From Bacillus timonensis (GTDB taxonomy: Bacteria > Bacillota > Bacilli > Bacillales > Bacillaceae_L), in NCBI RefSeq assembly GCF_000285535.1, contig NZ_HE610986.1, forward strand, positions 337,760 to 401,759: a stretch of 64,000 nt of DNA, given 5' to 3'. The stretch's first letter is position 1. Every line of letters begins with the position of its first letter. The position numbers and the translations under genes are program-made. Under the pieces are notes generated by a model, which saw nothing but the letters and a program-made list of their open reading frames with translations, had not been told where the DNA came from and ran no database searches. Shown piece after piece: positions 32,622 through 40,381 of this stretch.

Positions 32622-33167
32622 TTATTTCTCAATGCTCCAAATCCGCTCAAAAATAGTCGGATTACCCATTTTTAAAATGTAAACATCAGGGTTGCTTAGT
32701 TTTGACCATTGCTCAAATCCAAAATTTTTATTAAAATGGTTTAAAAGCAATGACATTAAACCTCCATGTGTAACGATGATTGTATGTTCACCACCATTTT
32801 TTATAACATCATCGGCCACTTCAATGATTCTATTTGCAGCATCTCGGCTAGATTCTCCACCTTCATATTTAAGCTCAAAATCCTCATATGTAGCTTTCAA
32901 TTTTTCATACCAATCAGGCATATTCTTTGTACTAAGCACTCGTTCAGCTAGTTGAACATTCATTTCGATATCGATATTTCGTTTATTTGCGAGTGGTTGG
33001 ATTGTTTGAATCGCCCGCTTGAACGGACTTGAAATGATACGATCTACTTTTCTGTTTTCAAAAAAAGCAGCTAACTCCATAGCTTGTAATTGGCCTTTTT
33101 CTGTTAATGGCGCATCCGGTGACTGCCCCTCAGCCTCACAATGCCTAATAGTATAGATCTTTTTCAT
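32622..33167 (-). CDS. histidine phosphatase family protein
   Basis: A 181-residue phosphoglycerate-mutase-like phosphatase. The phosphohistidine motif is IRHCEAEGQS (RHC in place of the usual RHG), followed by PLTEKGQLQAMELA, ISSPFKRAIQT and the second catalytic pair in TIIVTHGGLM. It should dephosphorylate a small phosphorylated substrate. The Gly-to-Cys change beside the catalytic His occurs in some members. GGAG precedes the ATG at 33167. The NTF2-like gene lies upstream on the same strand. Confidence 0.85.
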   Translation of the reverse strand: MKKIYTIRHCEAEGQSPDAPLTEKGQLQAMELAAFFENRKVDRIISSPFKRAIQTIQPLANKRNIDIEMNVQLAERVLSTKNMPDWYEKLKATYEDFELKYEGGESSRDAANRIIEVADDVIKNGGEHTIIVTHGGLMSLLLNHFNKNFGFEQWSKLSNPDVYILKMGNPTIFERIWSIEK

Positions 33168-33196
33168 AAATACCACTCCAATTTAAAGTTAAAGGA

Positions 33197-33598
33197 TTAA
33201 ATCGGTTCTTCTACTTCCCTCACAAGCATCCACTTTCCATCTGTAAGATGCCAGGTCTCAATTGTAAAAAGTCTTGCTAGCACTTTTTCATCTTGTACGA
33301 GTAACAGTTCGTAAAAGACAGCAGCATTTTCGGCATCCTTCATCCGAATAACACGATTTTTAAATTCCTTTTGTGCCCCTATCAATTGTTTCACTGATTC
33401 GCGCATGCCGCTAATTGCTTCTTCCCTGCTAAATAGCATTGGCTTTTCATTTGAATCATTAAAAAAAGTAACATAATAGTCTTCCGTCATTCTTTCTAAT
33501 GCTGAGGTGTCCCCTGTTTTCATCGCACTGTTCCAATCTATGATAAATTCATCATGCATTTGTGTAAATTCAGCTAATTGATCATCAACTTTTAACAT
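33197..33598 (-). CDS. NTF2-like protein (DUF4440-type)
   Basis: A 133-residue small cone-shaped barrel protein: helix AEFTQMHDEFIIDWNSAMKT, then SALERMTEDYYVTFF and a beta-rich C-terminus ETWHLTDGKWMLVREVEEP. The pattern W-x-L-x-D-G-K-W-x-L-V-R-E is typical of SnoaL/DUF4440-like proteins. Ligand or reaction unknown. GGGAG precedes the ATG. Possibly co-transcribed with the phosphatase 30 bases downstream. Confidence 0.7.
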   Translation of the reverse strand: MLKVDDQLAEFTQMHDEFIIDWNSAMKTGDTSALERMTEDYYVTFFNDSNEKPMLFSREEAISGMRESVKQLIGAQKEFKNRVIRMKDAENAAVFYELLLVQDEKVLARLFTIETWHLTDGKWMLVREVEEPI

Positions 33599-33652
33599 AC
33601 CAATTCTCCCCTTCAGATCTTTTTTGTTTGTATGTTACAATTCAACAAAAAA

Positions 33653-33681
33653 GGTGTGAATCCTGCTTGGATTATCACACC
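33653..33681 (-). terminator. terminator with conserved CCTGCTTGG loop (copy 2)
   Basis: GGTGTGAATCC / GGATTATCACACC around CTGCTT; on the minus strand followed by TTTTTTG. It overlaps the last codons of the GNAT gene ending at 33675. Confidence 0.8.
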
Positions 33682-34178
33682 TTTAAAAGCTTTGACATAT
33701 AATATTCATCCACATATTCACCGTTGATGAGTAGTGAATCTCTTTTTGTTCCTTCAATTTCAAATCCCATCTTTTTGTATAAAGATAAACCCGCTTTATT
33801 GCGAACAACAACGGATAACTCCAATCGATGGATTTTGTGAATGAACGCCCATTTTTCCAGTTCTTCAAATAATTTGGATCCAACGCCTTTTCCTCTACAT
33901 CCCTCTAGAATACCAATTACTATGTACACTGAATGTTTGTTTCTTCGCGCATTACCACCAATTGCCATTAAGAATCCAATTAATTGACTTTCTTCTTCTG
34001 CGACAAAAATAGTTGAGTTCTCATCAGAGCTAATTCTATCGATCATTTTTCGTTGTTGGTCGGGATTTACCTGCCTTTCTCCCGCTTCCCAAAGCATGTA
34101 TTCTGAGGTATTTTCAATCTGCTGAGTAAGCTTACTAAAATGTTCTGCATCTGAAGGTGTAATCTCTCTAATTCGCAA
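33675..34178 (-). CDS. GNAT family N-acetyltransferase
   Basis: A 167-residue acetyltransferase: IREITPSDAEHFSKLTQQIE at the start, LIGFLMAIGG, motif A YIVIGILEGCRGKGVGSKLF, then RLELSVVVRNKAGLSLYKKM and GFEIEGTKRDSLLINGEYVD, the RimI/RimL-like end that acetylates small amines or protein N-termini. Complete and of normal length. The terminator's stem overlaps its stop. The upstream GNAT gene is only 18 bases away. Confidence 0.9.
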   Translation of the reverse strand: MRIREITPSDAEHFSKLTQQIENTSEYMLWEAGERQVNPDQQRKMIDRISSDENSTIFVAEEESQLIGFLMAIGGNARRNKHSVYIVIGILEGCRGKGVGSKLFEELEKWAFIHKIHRLELSVVVRNKAGLSLYKKMGFEIEGTKRDSLLINGEYVDEYYMSKLLKV

Positions 34179-34196
34179 TACACTTCTCCCCCTTAC

Positions 34197-34607
34197 CTAA
34201 ACGTATTTCTCCATTATGACGTAGGATTTTCCACCTTTACTAAAGCTCTGTTTGGTTTCTTGCAAACCAAACTTTTTGTAAAAATCAACCTTATTCTTCC
34301 TGGCATTACACCAAATTCTTTTCAATTCGTGATTCTTTGCTTCCTTTATAACAAAGTCTAACAATGCACTCCCGTATCCCCTACCTTGCTGTTGTTGAAA
34401 CGTGGCAAACTTTCGAAATTGAGCCTCATCATTCTTTATAAAAAGGGAAATAATCGAAGTCAGCATATCTTCTTTATAAAGACCAAAATGAAGCCCAACA
34501 TCATCATCTTCTAACTTTATGTAGTCATAGTCCTTATCAGGCCACATGACTTTATGTCTTACTTCCCACGCTTTTTCCTTATCGATTCTTTTAATTGTGA
34601 TGCCCAT
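34197..34607 (-). CDS. GNAT family N-acetyltransferase
   Basis: A 136-residue acetyltransferase: GITIKRIDKEKAWEVRHKVM, HFGLYKEDMLTSIISLF, motif A QFRKFATFQQQQGRGYGSAL and CNARKNKVDFYKKFGLQE. The acceptor is unknown. AAGGAG lies six bases before the ATG at 34607; ATGs upstream in frame (34637) overlap the lipoprotein stop and have no ribosome binding site. Last gene of the DUF817-lipoprotein-GNAT run. Confidence 0.85.
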   Translation of the reverse strand: MGITIKRIDKEKAWEVRHKVMWPDKDYDYIKLEDDDVGLHFGLYKEDMLTSIISLFIKNDEAQFRKFATFQQQQGRGYGSALLDFVIKEAKNHELKRIWCNARKNKVDFYKKFGLQETKQSFSKGGKSYVIMEKYV

Positions 34608-34633
34608 TGCCTTCTCCTTCATATCCACTACAC

Positions 34634-35056
34634 TCATTTTACCATTCTTAAAACAGCCTCATTTACCGTTTCACCAGTCAGTTCAAAAAATATTTCCTTG
34701 TTACTGTCTAACGTAACTGCAACTGTATCCTTTAATGGAATTCTATCACCATTATCCTCTATGTGGGTGTCTGTTAAAATAAATACTTCCATGTCCACTT
34801 CACCGTTTAATTCCAAGTCTTCTTTCAAAAGTTCAAAGGTAAGTTCATCACCTTTTTTAATAGCAGATCCATCGGCGTTAACACTACCTTGTGAGTGATT
34901 CAATATTGCAACTTCAAGCCCAAACAATTTAAAATCAGTGTTGTTTTTTATATGGATTATCATATTATTCTCATTCGGCTCAATTGGAGTACCTGAATTA
35001 GTTGTACATGCTGATAATAATATAAGAAGAACTATCATAAATAGAAATTTTTTCAT
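34634..35056 (-). CDS. putative lipoprotein
   Basis: A 140-residue exported protein. The signal peptide KKFLFMIVLLILLSAC ends in lipobox LSAC, so Cys16 would be lipidated. The mature part is one beta-sandwich-like domain (MIIHIKNNTDFKLFGLEVAI; FELLKEDLELNGEVDMEVF) ending in EAVLRMVK. No family recognised. GAGG precedes the ATG at 35056. Directly after the DUF817 gene. Confidence 0.75.
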   Translation of the reverse strand: MKKFLFMIVLLILLSACTTNSGTPIEPNENNMIIHIKNNTDFKLFGLEVAILNHSQGSVNADGSAIKKGDELTFELLKEDLELNGEVDMEVFILTDTHIEDNGDRIPLKDTVAVTLDSNKEIFFELTGETVNEAVLRMVK

Positions 35057-35070
35057 TTTCCCCATCCTCT

Positions 35071-35862
35071 TTATAAATATTGGTTAGTATCCATCCTCAT
35101 ATCATTTTTTCCCTTAACCTGCTTTAACGTTGCTACAATCAAAAAGCTAACAATCACCAATAAGACCCATGAACTCACCTTTCCTAGATGAACAAGGCTC
35201 CATGCATAGGTTTGGTTTGGATATTCCCACGCTCCAAAAAACGTTGCAATATTTTCGGCAATCCATATAAAAAATCCAATCAGTACAAAAGATAATGCAA
35301 GTGGCATCCGGTAATGGGTTCCATTAATCTCGTATGTGACCGATGTTTTCCAAAAAACAATTATTACAAGACCAGCTAACCACCAACGTACATCAATCCA
35401 ATAATGGTGTGTAAAAAAGTTCAAATAAATCGCAGCAGCTAAAGGAACAACTATCAAAAATGGCGGCCAATTAATTAGTTCAACATTAAGCCTCCTCCAT
35501 GCCTGGCAAAGATAACTCGCAACACTTGCATACATGAACCCACTATACAAAGGTACTCCAAAAACTTTGAAATAGCCTTCCTCTGGATAAGACCATGAGC
35601 CCATATGTGTCTTAAATAGTTCAAGCGCGAGTCCGATAAGGTGAAAGAGCGTGATAACCTTAAGCTCATCCCGAGTCTCCAACCCTGAACGCACCATCCA
35701 CCACTGCATGAGGAGGCATATGATTAGGAGCCAATCATACCTTGACAAGATTGGTAGTGGGATGATTTTTGTAAGTGCCAAAGAAGCAAAAATGACGACC
35801 GGAAACAAACAGGATAGGGCCTGCTCCCACCCAAAACGAGCAAGTTGTTTTAATGCTCTCAT
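35071..35862 (-). CDS. DUF817 membrane protein
   Basis: A 263-residue protein with eight or so membrane helices. The family's motifs are present: ETRDELKVITLFHLIGLALE, FKTHMGSWSYPEEGYFKVFG, VPLYSGFMYASVASYLCQAW, and a second half ending WIAENIATFFGAWEYPNQTY. Repeated 'GxWxYP' loops mark the DUF817 family (YoaT-like), of unknown function. The ATG at 35862 lies eight bases from GGAGG; thirteen earlier codons in frame are rejected. First gene of its operon. Confidence 0.85.
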   Translation of the reverse strand: MRALKQLARFGWEQALSCLFPVVIFASLALTKIIPLPILSRYDWLLIICLLMQWWMVRSGLETRDELKVITLFHLIGLALELFKTHMGSWSYPEEGYFKVFGVPLYSGFMYASVASYLCQAWRRLNVELINWPPFLIVVPLAAAIYLNFFTHHYWIDVRWWLAGLVIIVFWKTSVTYEINGTHYRMPLALSFVLIGFFIWIAENIATFFGAWEYPNQTYAWSLVHLGKVSSWVLLVIVSFLIVATLKQVKGKNDMRMDTNQYL

Positions 35863-35989
35863 AATCTGAGCCTCCATCTTTTTTTGGAAAAATTCTTCCA
35901 CTCGATTATTCTTTTATTGATTATAGAATATTTTTTATCGTTTTTCAATAAAAACTTGTTGATTTATAAATGCAATTTTCTTTTACACA

Positions 35990-36022
35990 AAAAAAATGCT
36001 TGGCAACCCAAGCATATTTTTT
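35990..36022. terminator. terminator after a degenerate small ORF
   Basis: ATGCTTGG / CCAAGCAT stem flanked by A and T runs on both sides, so usable on either strand; on the minus strand it directly follows the stop at 36021. Confidence 0.65.
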
Positions 36023-36108
36023 ATTCATTTTCAGTTTTTTGATTTTCCACAACGAGTGCAGTGTTATTATTGTTAATAAGAGAGTCTCAGTTTTGTTTTA
36101 ATTTTCAT
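36021..36108 (-). pseudogene. degenerate small ORF (about 28 residues if restored)
   Basis: AGAGGGAAGAT and an ATG at 36108 begin MKIKTKLRLSY-stop; one base out of frame the sequence reads on as NNNTALVVENQKTENE-stop, followed at once by the terminator. Ribosome binding site, start, stop and terminator in order suggest a small gene with a one-base frameshift. No family recognised. The rest of the 420-bp gap (35863-36282) shows nothing else. Confidence 0.3.
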
Positions 36109-36244
36109 ATCTTCCCTCTTCCCTTGATGTTTTCGCAAACGTTGAGTCAACAAAACCAACTATAATTCGATTAGACTATGACATTATTACTAGTTTAAAG
36201 TACAAAAGCACTAGAATCAATGTTTCAGTCCTATAAAAAATAAA

Positions 36245-36268
36245 ATCCACTCCCATAAGAGAGTGGAT
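36245..36268 (-). terminator. terminator of the DUF4352-like lipoprotein gene
   Basis: ATCCACTC / GAGTGGAT stem with an 8-base loop, followed on the minus strand by TTTTATTTTTT. Confidence 0.85.
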
Positions 36269-36282
36269 GAAAAGATTAATTC

Positions 36283-36795
36283 TTATTGAATTTCGTCTGC
36301 GGTTAATTTCCATTCAAGTTTGTTAGGTTCGGCTTTTCCACCTAGTAAAATTGTGTAGGTATCGGATTTCCTTGCATCAAAAATAATATTACCAGATAGT
36401 GATTCACCTTCACTGATTTCACCAGAGATTTGTCCACCAAAACTGAATTCTTTACCATATGTTACATTATTCCAGTTCACGATGTCATCAACATAGATTT
36501 GGAATGGTAAAACATCCTCCACATTTACCACAGTCGATGATCTACTTGTTACGGTAATACTCGCAACAATGTATGTACCCCTTAGAGACTTTTCACCGTC
36601 TCCACCTTCTTCAGTTTTTACACTATCAATTGTTACCTCAAAATCGCCTTTTGTGGTTTTAAAAAGCCCCGTTTCCCCTAATGTTAAGGTTCCATCCTCG
36701 CTTATTCCGTCCCCTCCTGTTTCTGAACTTCCTCCACATGCACTGACGACCAATGCTAATAAAATAAGAACAGACAATAAACTAAACTTCTTCAT
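36283..36795 (-). CDS. DUF4352-like lipoprotein
   Basis: A 170-residue exported lipoprotein. The signal peptide KKFSLLSVLILLALVVSAC has lipobox VSAC (Cys20). The mature domain shows the DUF4352 pattern: GDFEVTIDSVKTEEGGDG, YIVASITVTSRSSTVVNVED, and EISEGESLSGNIIFDARKSD, an immunoglobulin-like beta sandwich. Members are surface or secreted proteins of unknown role. Ribosome binding site GGGGGTTAAGGG lies upstream. Monocistronic. Confidence 0.82.
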   Translation of the reverse strand: MKKFSLLSVLILLALVVSACGGSSETGGDGISEDGTLTLGETGLFKTTKGDFEVTIDSVKTEEGGDGEKSLRGTYIVASITVTSRSSTVVNVEDVLPFQIYVDDIVNWNNVTYGKEFSFGGQISGEISEGESLSGNIIFDARKSDTYTILLGGKAEPNKLEWKLTADEIQ

Positions 36796-36963
36796 CCCTT
36801 AACCCCCCCATTATTTGTATTTAAAAATTGGTAATATTCAGAAATATTATACCAAAAGTCTTGTATGAATGAAAGGTGTTCCTTGCCAATATTGCTAAAT
36901 TATCCGTTTTTCGTACTATACTTTTTTCAGCTAATTTAACCGACCCCATCATTGTGTTCACGA

Positions 36964-37113
36964 CTATTCAAGTTCAGTTCCATACTTGTCAGGCAGCAGC
37001 TGCCTGACATTGCATTTTGTCAATTCTCCGTTGGATGAAATGATGACATTGGTTTCTTTTCCATAGTCACTTATAAGTTCACGGTTTTTAAGATTAGCGC
37101 TCTGCTTTAGCTG
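36964..37113 (-). pseudogene. in-frame continuation after the Nudix stop codon
   Basis: The frame of the Nudix gene at 37114 continues for 49 more codons after its TAA. The stretch looks coding (ELISDYGKETNVIISSNGEL, then CNVRQLLPDKYGTELE) and ends with TAG. There is no start codon with a ribosome binding site in it. It may be a former C-terminal part, a fused gene remnant, or a readthrough extension. A 21-bp palindrome (36988-37008) lies inside it. Confidence 0.4.
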
Positions 37114-37611
37114 TTATTTAGTTAAAACAGGTTCAACCAAAGGTAATCTTGAGAAATCCACAACATCGTCCCCATCATACACAAACCGATGTTCATAATT
37201 TATCTCATCATATAAAATCTCAGATAAATAGTATTTCAAGTTCGCTAATCCCACGTTTTTTGGATGCAAAACCCAAGATAGATCTTTCCAATCTAATATG
37301 CCTTCATCGGTTTTCAGAGGTGTAGGGTACACATAGTCTTCTGACAGTTCTGCTACAAAAACGTACATTCCATCTACATAAGAATGCGTTGGATTTGTCC
37401 AGGTGATATTCCCTTTATGAATAACGTTTTGAGGTTCCATCTCAATACCTGTTTCTTCTCTTATTTCTCGCAGGACACATTCAAATGGAGTCTCACCAGC
37501 CTCCAATTTACCTCCAACACCATTCCAAACTCCCATCCATTCGGGAGACTCTCGATTTAATAATAAGATCTTGTTTCCTTGTTTTATAAAACAGATTGTA
37601 TATGAATACAT
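37114..37611 (-). CDS. Nudix hydrolase (8-oxo-dGTP diphosphatase-like)
   Basis: A 165-residue Nudix enzyme. The box is GGKLEAGETPFECVLREIRE followed by ETGI, preceded by SPEWMGVWNGVG, as in the YtkD/MutT-like branch that sanitises oxidised nucleotides. Start YSYTICFIKQGNKILLLNRE is standard. AGGAGG-like GGAGGAATTTTA precedes the ATG. The coding frame goes on after the TAA for 49 codons (see next feature), so the C-terminus may once have been longer. Confidence 0.88.
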   Translation of the reverse strand: MYSYTICFIKQGNKILLLNRESPEWMGVWNGVGGKLEAGETPFECVLREIREETGIEMEPQNVIHKGNITWTNPTHSYVDGMYVFVAELSEDYVYPTPLKTDEGILDWKDLSWVLHPKNVGLANLKYYLSEILYDEINYEHRFVYDGDDVVDFSRLPLVEPVLTK

Positions 37612-37770
37612 TAAAATTCCTCCGTGTAAAGACTTTAGGTAATTATTTCAACAGAAACGGCGTTAATCCCTTTAACTATTTCCTCGAAATATTAAAATCA
37701 CCATAACCTTAGATATAGGGCAACAGTGATTAAGTATGTTCTATAATTACTAACAAATACTCTTTCTTGT

Positions 37771-37953
37771 TTATCGATTTGTCCCGATGGTCACCGCATG
37801 ATAGTAGATTGAATTATAGCATTCTTGCGATAACCTTCCAGCTTTATAATCAGCATAGGCTTTTTGGCAAAGCTGACCAACTTCATCCTTATTTCCGGTC
37901 ATTTTATAGGAATCATGCATTTTTTTGATAATCTCCTCGCATTTTTGTTCCAT
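37771..37953 (-). CDS. small hypothetical protein
   Basis: A 60-residue soluble helical protein: MEQKCEEIIKKMHDSYKMTG, DEVGQLCQKAYADYKAGRLS, then ECYNSIYYHAVTIGTN. Three cysteines spaced through the helices are its only feature. AAGGAG precedes the ATG. It is the last of three small genes reading leftward (38590, 38185, 37953) with short gaps. Confidence 0.65.
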   Translation of the reverse strand: MEQKCEEIIKKMHDSYKMTGNKDEVGQLCQKAYADYKAGRLSQECYNSIYYHAVTIGTNR

Positions 37954-37984
37954 ATACTTATCTCCTTCTTTATTAGACTCGTCA

Positions 37985-38185
37985 CTACTGGTTCCGTTTT
38001 CTAATTATGTCGAAGGTCTTTCTCGCTGATAATATTGAGAGAACAATTAAAATAACGGGAATTATTAAAAACAGTAAATGAAGAACATCCCTTGACAAAA
38101 ATGTACTAGCAATACGTGTAAAAGCCTCTAAATAAAGTTTTAAAAATAAAATGGTCGTTATAACGAAGAGTGTTTTAGCCTTCAA
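37985..38185 (-). CDS. small membrane protein
   Basis: A 66-residue protein with two membrane helices (LFVITTILFLKLYLEAFTRI and LHLLFLIIPVILIVLSILSA) and a basic tail FDIIRKRNQ. The TTG start has AGGGGAGGG eight bases upstream. No family recognised. Middle gene of the three-gene run. Confidence 0.62.
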   Translation of the reverse strand: MKAKTLFVITTILFLKLYLEAFTRIASTFLSRDVLHLLFLIIPVILIVLSILSARKTFDIIRKRNQ

Positions 38186-38215
38186 TAATCTAGCCCTCCC
38201 CTTACTTCCGTAACA

Positions 38216-38590
38216 TCAACAATCCCTACTCTTCTCAAATTGAAATTGAAATGAAGAACAAAGACTCCTTAATGTGTGAAGTCTACCAGTTAAGATAAAT
38301 AAATCATCATAGTTTCTATGAACGTATTCCTCAATTACATCCAAGCCCTTTTTTACATCATCAACTAATAAATTTGTGTATCGTTCATTCCAAGAAAAAC
38401 GGTTGATTCTGCAAAGTTCAGCTGCGTTAAGTTGGAACTTAAATTCTTCGATTAGTAGTCTCACCTGATACAATTTATCGGGATTTTCTATGTAACTTTT
38501 ATGTTTATTCTCATAGTTTTCCTGAACGAACTTAATAAACCCATCAATCTGTTGTGCTAGCATTGTCGCGATCCGCATCTCGTACCTCAT
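38216..38590 (-). CDS. hypothetical protein
   Basis: A 124-residue helical protein: AQQIDGFIKFVQENYENKHK, YQVRLLIEEFKFQLNAAELC, and two similar later helices ending SSFQFQFEKSRDC. The two halves look alike, suggesting a four-helix bundle. No family recognised. GGGAG precedes the ATG at 38590. First of three co-directional small genes. Confidence 0.65.
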   Translation of the reverse strand: MRYEMRIATMLAQQIDGFIKFVQENYENKHKSYIENPDKLYQVRLLIEEFKFQLNAAELCRINRFSWNERYTNLLVDDVKKGLDVIEEYVHRNYDDLFILTGRLHTLRSLCSSFQFQFEKSRDC

Positions 38591-38649
38591 CGTCCCATCT
38601 CCCCTCTGATACACGACTTATAACAGGAGAACTTATCGTAAATCAAATA

Positions 38650-38762
38650 CACCTCGGCGAGTTTGCGCCTCGACTTTTTCGTGTTTGCTCGAAACCTTCC
38701 CATTAAAAATTTGTGGCATCCACCGGAGGCTTACTTGTATTCAATCTTCTGCTGAATACAGG
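38650..38762. repeat. intergenic repeat-like element with terminal hairpins
   Basis: A GC-richer patch: CACCTCGGCGAGTTTGCGCC with related CGAG/CTCG words, then CATCCACCGGAGGCTTACTT and a hairpin TTGTATTCA / TGAATACA. I recall similar wording in intergenic regions of other Bacillus genomes, so it is probably a dispersed repeat. No ORF or promoter visible. Confidence 0.45.
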
Positions 38763-38996
38763 TACTATATGTTTTCTATTTCATAATCATGAGGGATTCC
38801 GACTACTTTTCACGTAACTTTTGCCTTGTAGTAAATTTTCACTCAGTGGTAAAAGATTCGCTGCACCATCTTAAAAATCCTTTGCGTTTGTATCAAAAAA
38901 GTAGATTTCACCAATTAGATAAAGATTCAGGTACCAAAAAAGTGCCAAGTAGTATGAGCCGTTCCGTTTTGAGATGTATTTTATATAATTGACAAC
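38763..38996 (+). other. non-coding stretch ahead of an orphan terminator
   Basis: A 67-codon frame from 38789 to 38992 has no ribosome binding site and unlikely composition, so I do not call it a gene. Its end abuts a strong terminator, which leaves room for a small RNA of about 200 nt. I see no promoter good enough to claim one. Confidence 0.25.
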
Positions 38997-39040
38997 AAAA
39001 ATGGCGTGTGAACTGAAAGCAGGTTTGGCACGCCATTTTT
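38997..39040. terminator. orphan terminator
   Basis: Perfect 12-bp stem AAAAATGGCGTG / CACGCCATTTTT with a 20-base loop, flanked by A and T runs. No annotated gene ends near it on the plus strand; on the minus strand the DUF2975 gene ends 262 bases away. Confidence 0.7.
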
Positions 39041-39171
39041 ACGTTAATTATGTCATAGTTAACATTGAAACTTTCTTAACTATTAGATCTTTTACTTAAT
39101 TATTTTGTTGTCTATTTTTATATTGAGTGTCTTTGTCGCTTTTGTACTCCAAAAGCCGAGAAATATTAAAT

Positions 39172-39290
39172 GGTATACCGCAAATGACGTAAACGGTATA
39201 CCGACAAACGATAAATGATATACCGAAAACAGCTTAATCGGTATATCGCCAAACCGAGAAACGATAAATGATATACCGAAAACAGCGTAT
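39172..39290. repeat. GGTATACC-cored repeat array D
   Basis: Five copies of GRTATAYCG with palindromic core GGTATACC at 39172, 39195, 39217, 39240 and 39270 (spacing 23, 22, 23 and 30), each followed by an A-rich run, and a sixth decayed copy near 39285. A longer internal word ACGATAAATGATATACCGAA is repeated at 39208 and 39261. It ends close to the DUF2975 stop, as arrays B and C do for their genes, but uses a different core. Confidence 0.75.
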
Positions 39291-39301
39291 ATATCAAAAT
39301 G

Positions 39302-39784
39302 TTAATTGTTTTTTGGTTGTGAATCCAAGAAATTCTTTATAGGTTTTTGAAGTACGTCCACACCGGCTGCGATGATACCTGTTGCTAAGATGCCCATTAG
39401 ACCTAGAGATATTGGACCTGCTGCATCATCACCTGTAAATTGAACACGCACCCTTAAATAAACTATTGCTAAAAAAATGAAAAAAATGACAGTAAAAGTG
39501 CATTTATTAATTACCTTTAAAGATTGAAGAGATAACTCAGAAAAAGCATTATTCTTTTCGATATAGGTTAAAAGTTTAAATATTTGATATAACGCCACAG
39601 AAAACGTAATACATATTCCATATGCACATACCAAAAGTGGATATAGCGAATAATCACCTGAACGTTCTATTGCATCTCTTCTGGCTGCTTCAGGCAAAAA
39701 ATATATACACACGGCAAGCACTGCAATTCCAACCAGAATAATAATGCCCTCCAAGAAAGTTGTAGAACCTGGTTTAAATCTCAC
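39302..39784 (-). CDS. DUF2975 membrane protein
   Basis: A 160-residue protein with four membrane helices: EGIIILVGIAVLAVCIYFLP, LYPLLVCAYGICITFSVALY, then IEKNNAFSELSLQSLKVINK as the conserved loop and two more helices. The 'NNAFSELSxxSLKxI' loop is diagnostic for DUF2975, usually encoded with a small Xre-type regulator (YozG), which is not seen here. GTG start eight bases from GAGG. Its 3' end meets repeat array D. Confidence 0.82.
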   Translation of the reverse strand: MRFKPGSTTFLEGIIILVGIAVLAVCIYFLPEAARRDAIERSGDYSLYPLLVCAYGICITFSVALYQIFKLLTYIEKNNAFSELSLQSLKVINKCTFTVIFFIFLAIVYLRVRVQFTGDDAAGPISLGLMGILATGIIAAGVDVLQKPIKNFLDSQPKNN

Positions 39785-39912
39785 TTAAAACACCTCACTT
39801 ATTTAATGACAAAACGAATTTAACATATTATTTATCGATTTTCAATAAATTATTATTGATTTTTATTGTATTATTGTTGTTATTGAGATATCCTTTTAAC
39901 TTTAAACAAAAA

Positions 39913-39945
39913 TAAAAAGCATTTCTCATTACAAAGAAATGCTCT
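39913..39945 (-). terminator. terminator of the rhodanese/HesB-like operon
   Basis: AGCATTTCT / AGAAATGCT stem followed on the minus strand by TTTTATTTTTG, about 80 bases past the rhodanese stop. Confidence 0.75.
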
Positions 39946-40025
39946 TACTTTAAAATGTTAAATATACAACTTGTTCACCAAAACACCTCAAAAGGACCGT
40001 TTACAAGAAGTAGCAATTGCCTTTT

Positions 40026-40367
40026 TTATTTCGTCTTTATAAATTCTTTCCATGCCGTTATCCCGCCCTCTAAAACGGTAACATTGTAATCCTGATTTGA
40101 AAGGATGTTTGCACATTTTGTAGCGGAGTTTCCGGTTGTACATGTCACAATTATTTCTTTATCCTTTGGCAAAGATGTAATCGACACGTCTTTGTTTTCC
40201 TCTAATGTAAAAATTTCAGCTTTGTGTATGTTGTGACTATCAATATTCTCAGCTTCAATATGGTAGTCGTTGTATTTGTCCTTAGCTCTTACATCTAAAA
40301 GAACTACCTTTTCTTGTTCGTTCATTTTTTGATACAATTTTTCAGGTGTAATCTTTTTTAGGGGCAT
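40026..40367 (-). CDS. rhodanese-like domain protein
   Basis: A 113-residue single rhodanese domain that should carry sulfane sulfur on a cysteine. The N-terminal LYQKMNEQEKVVLLDVRAKD is typical, and the active loop is VTCTTGNSATKC with the persulfide Cys first. Such small rhodaneses serve sulfur transfer and Fe-S or thiolation pathways. AGGAGG precedes the ATG. It follows the HesB-like gene by 14 bases, which fits a joint role in sulfur handling. Confidence 0.9.
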   Translation of the reverse strand: MPLKKITPEKLYQKMNEQEKVVLLDVRAKDKYNDYHIEAENIDSHNIHKAEIFTLEENKDVSITSLPKDKEIIVTCTTGNSATKCANILSNQDYNVTVLEGGITAWKEFIKTK

Positions 40368-40381
40368 TGTGATTCCTCCTC

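Noticed and set aside
38789-38992. 67-codon plus-strand ORF before the orphan terminator
   Set aside because: No ribosome binding site and non-protein-like composition; kept only as a possible RNA region.
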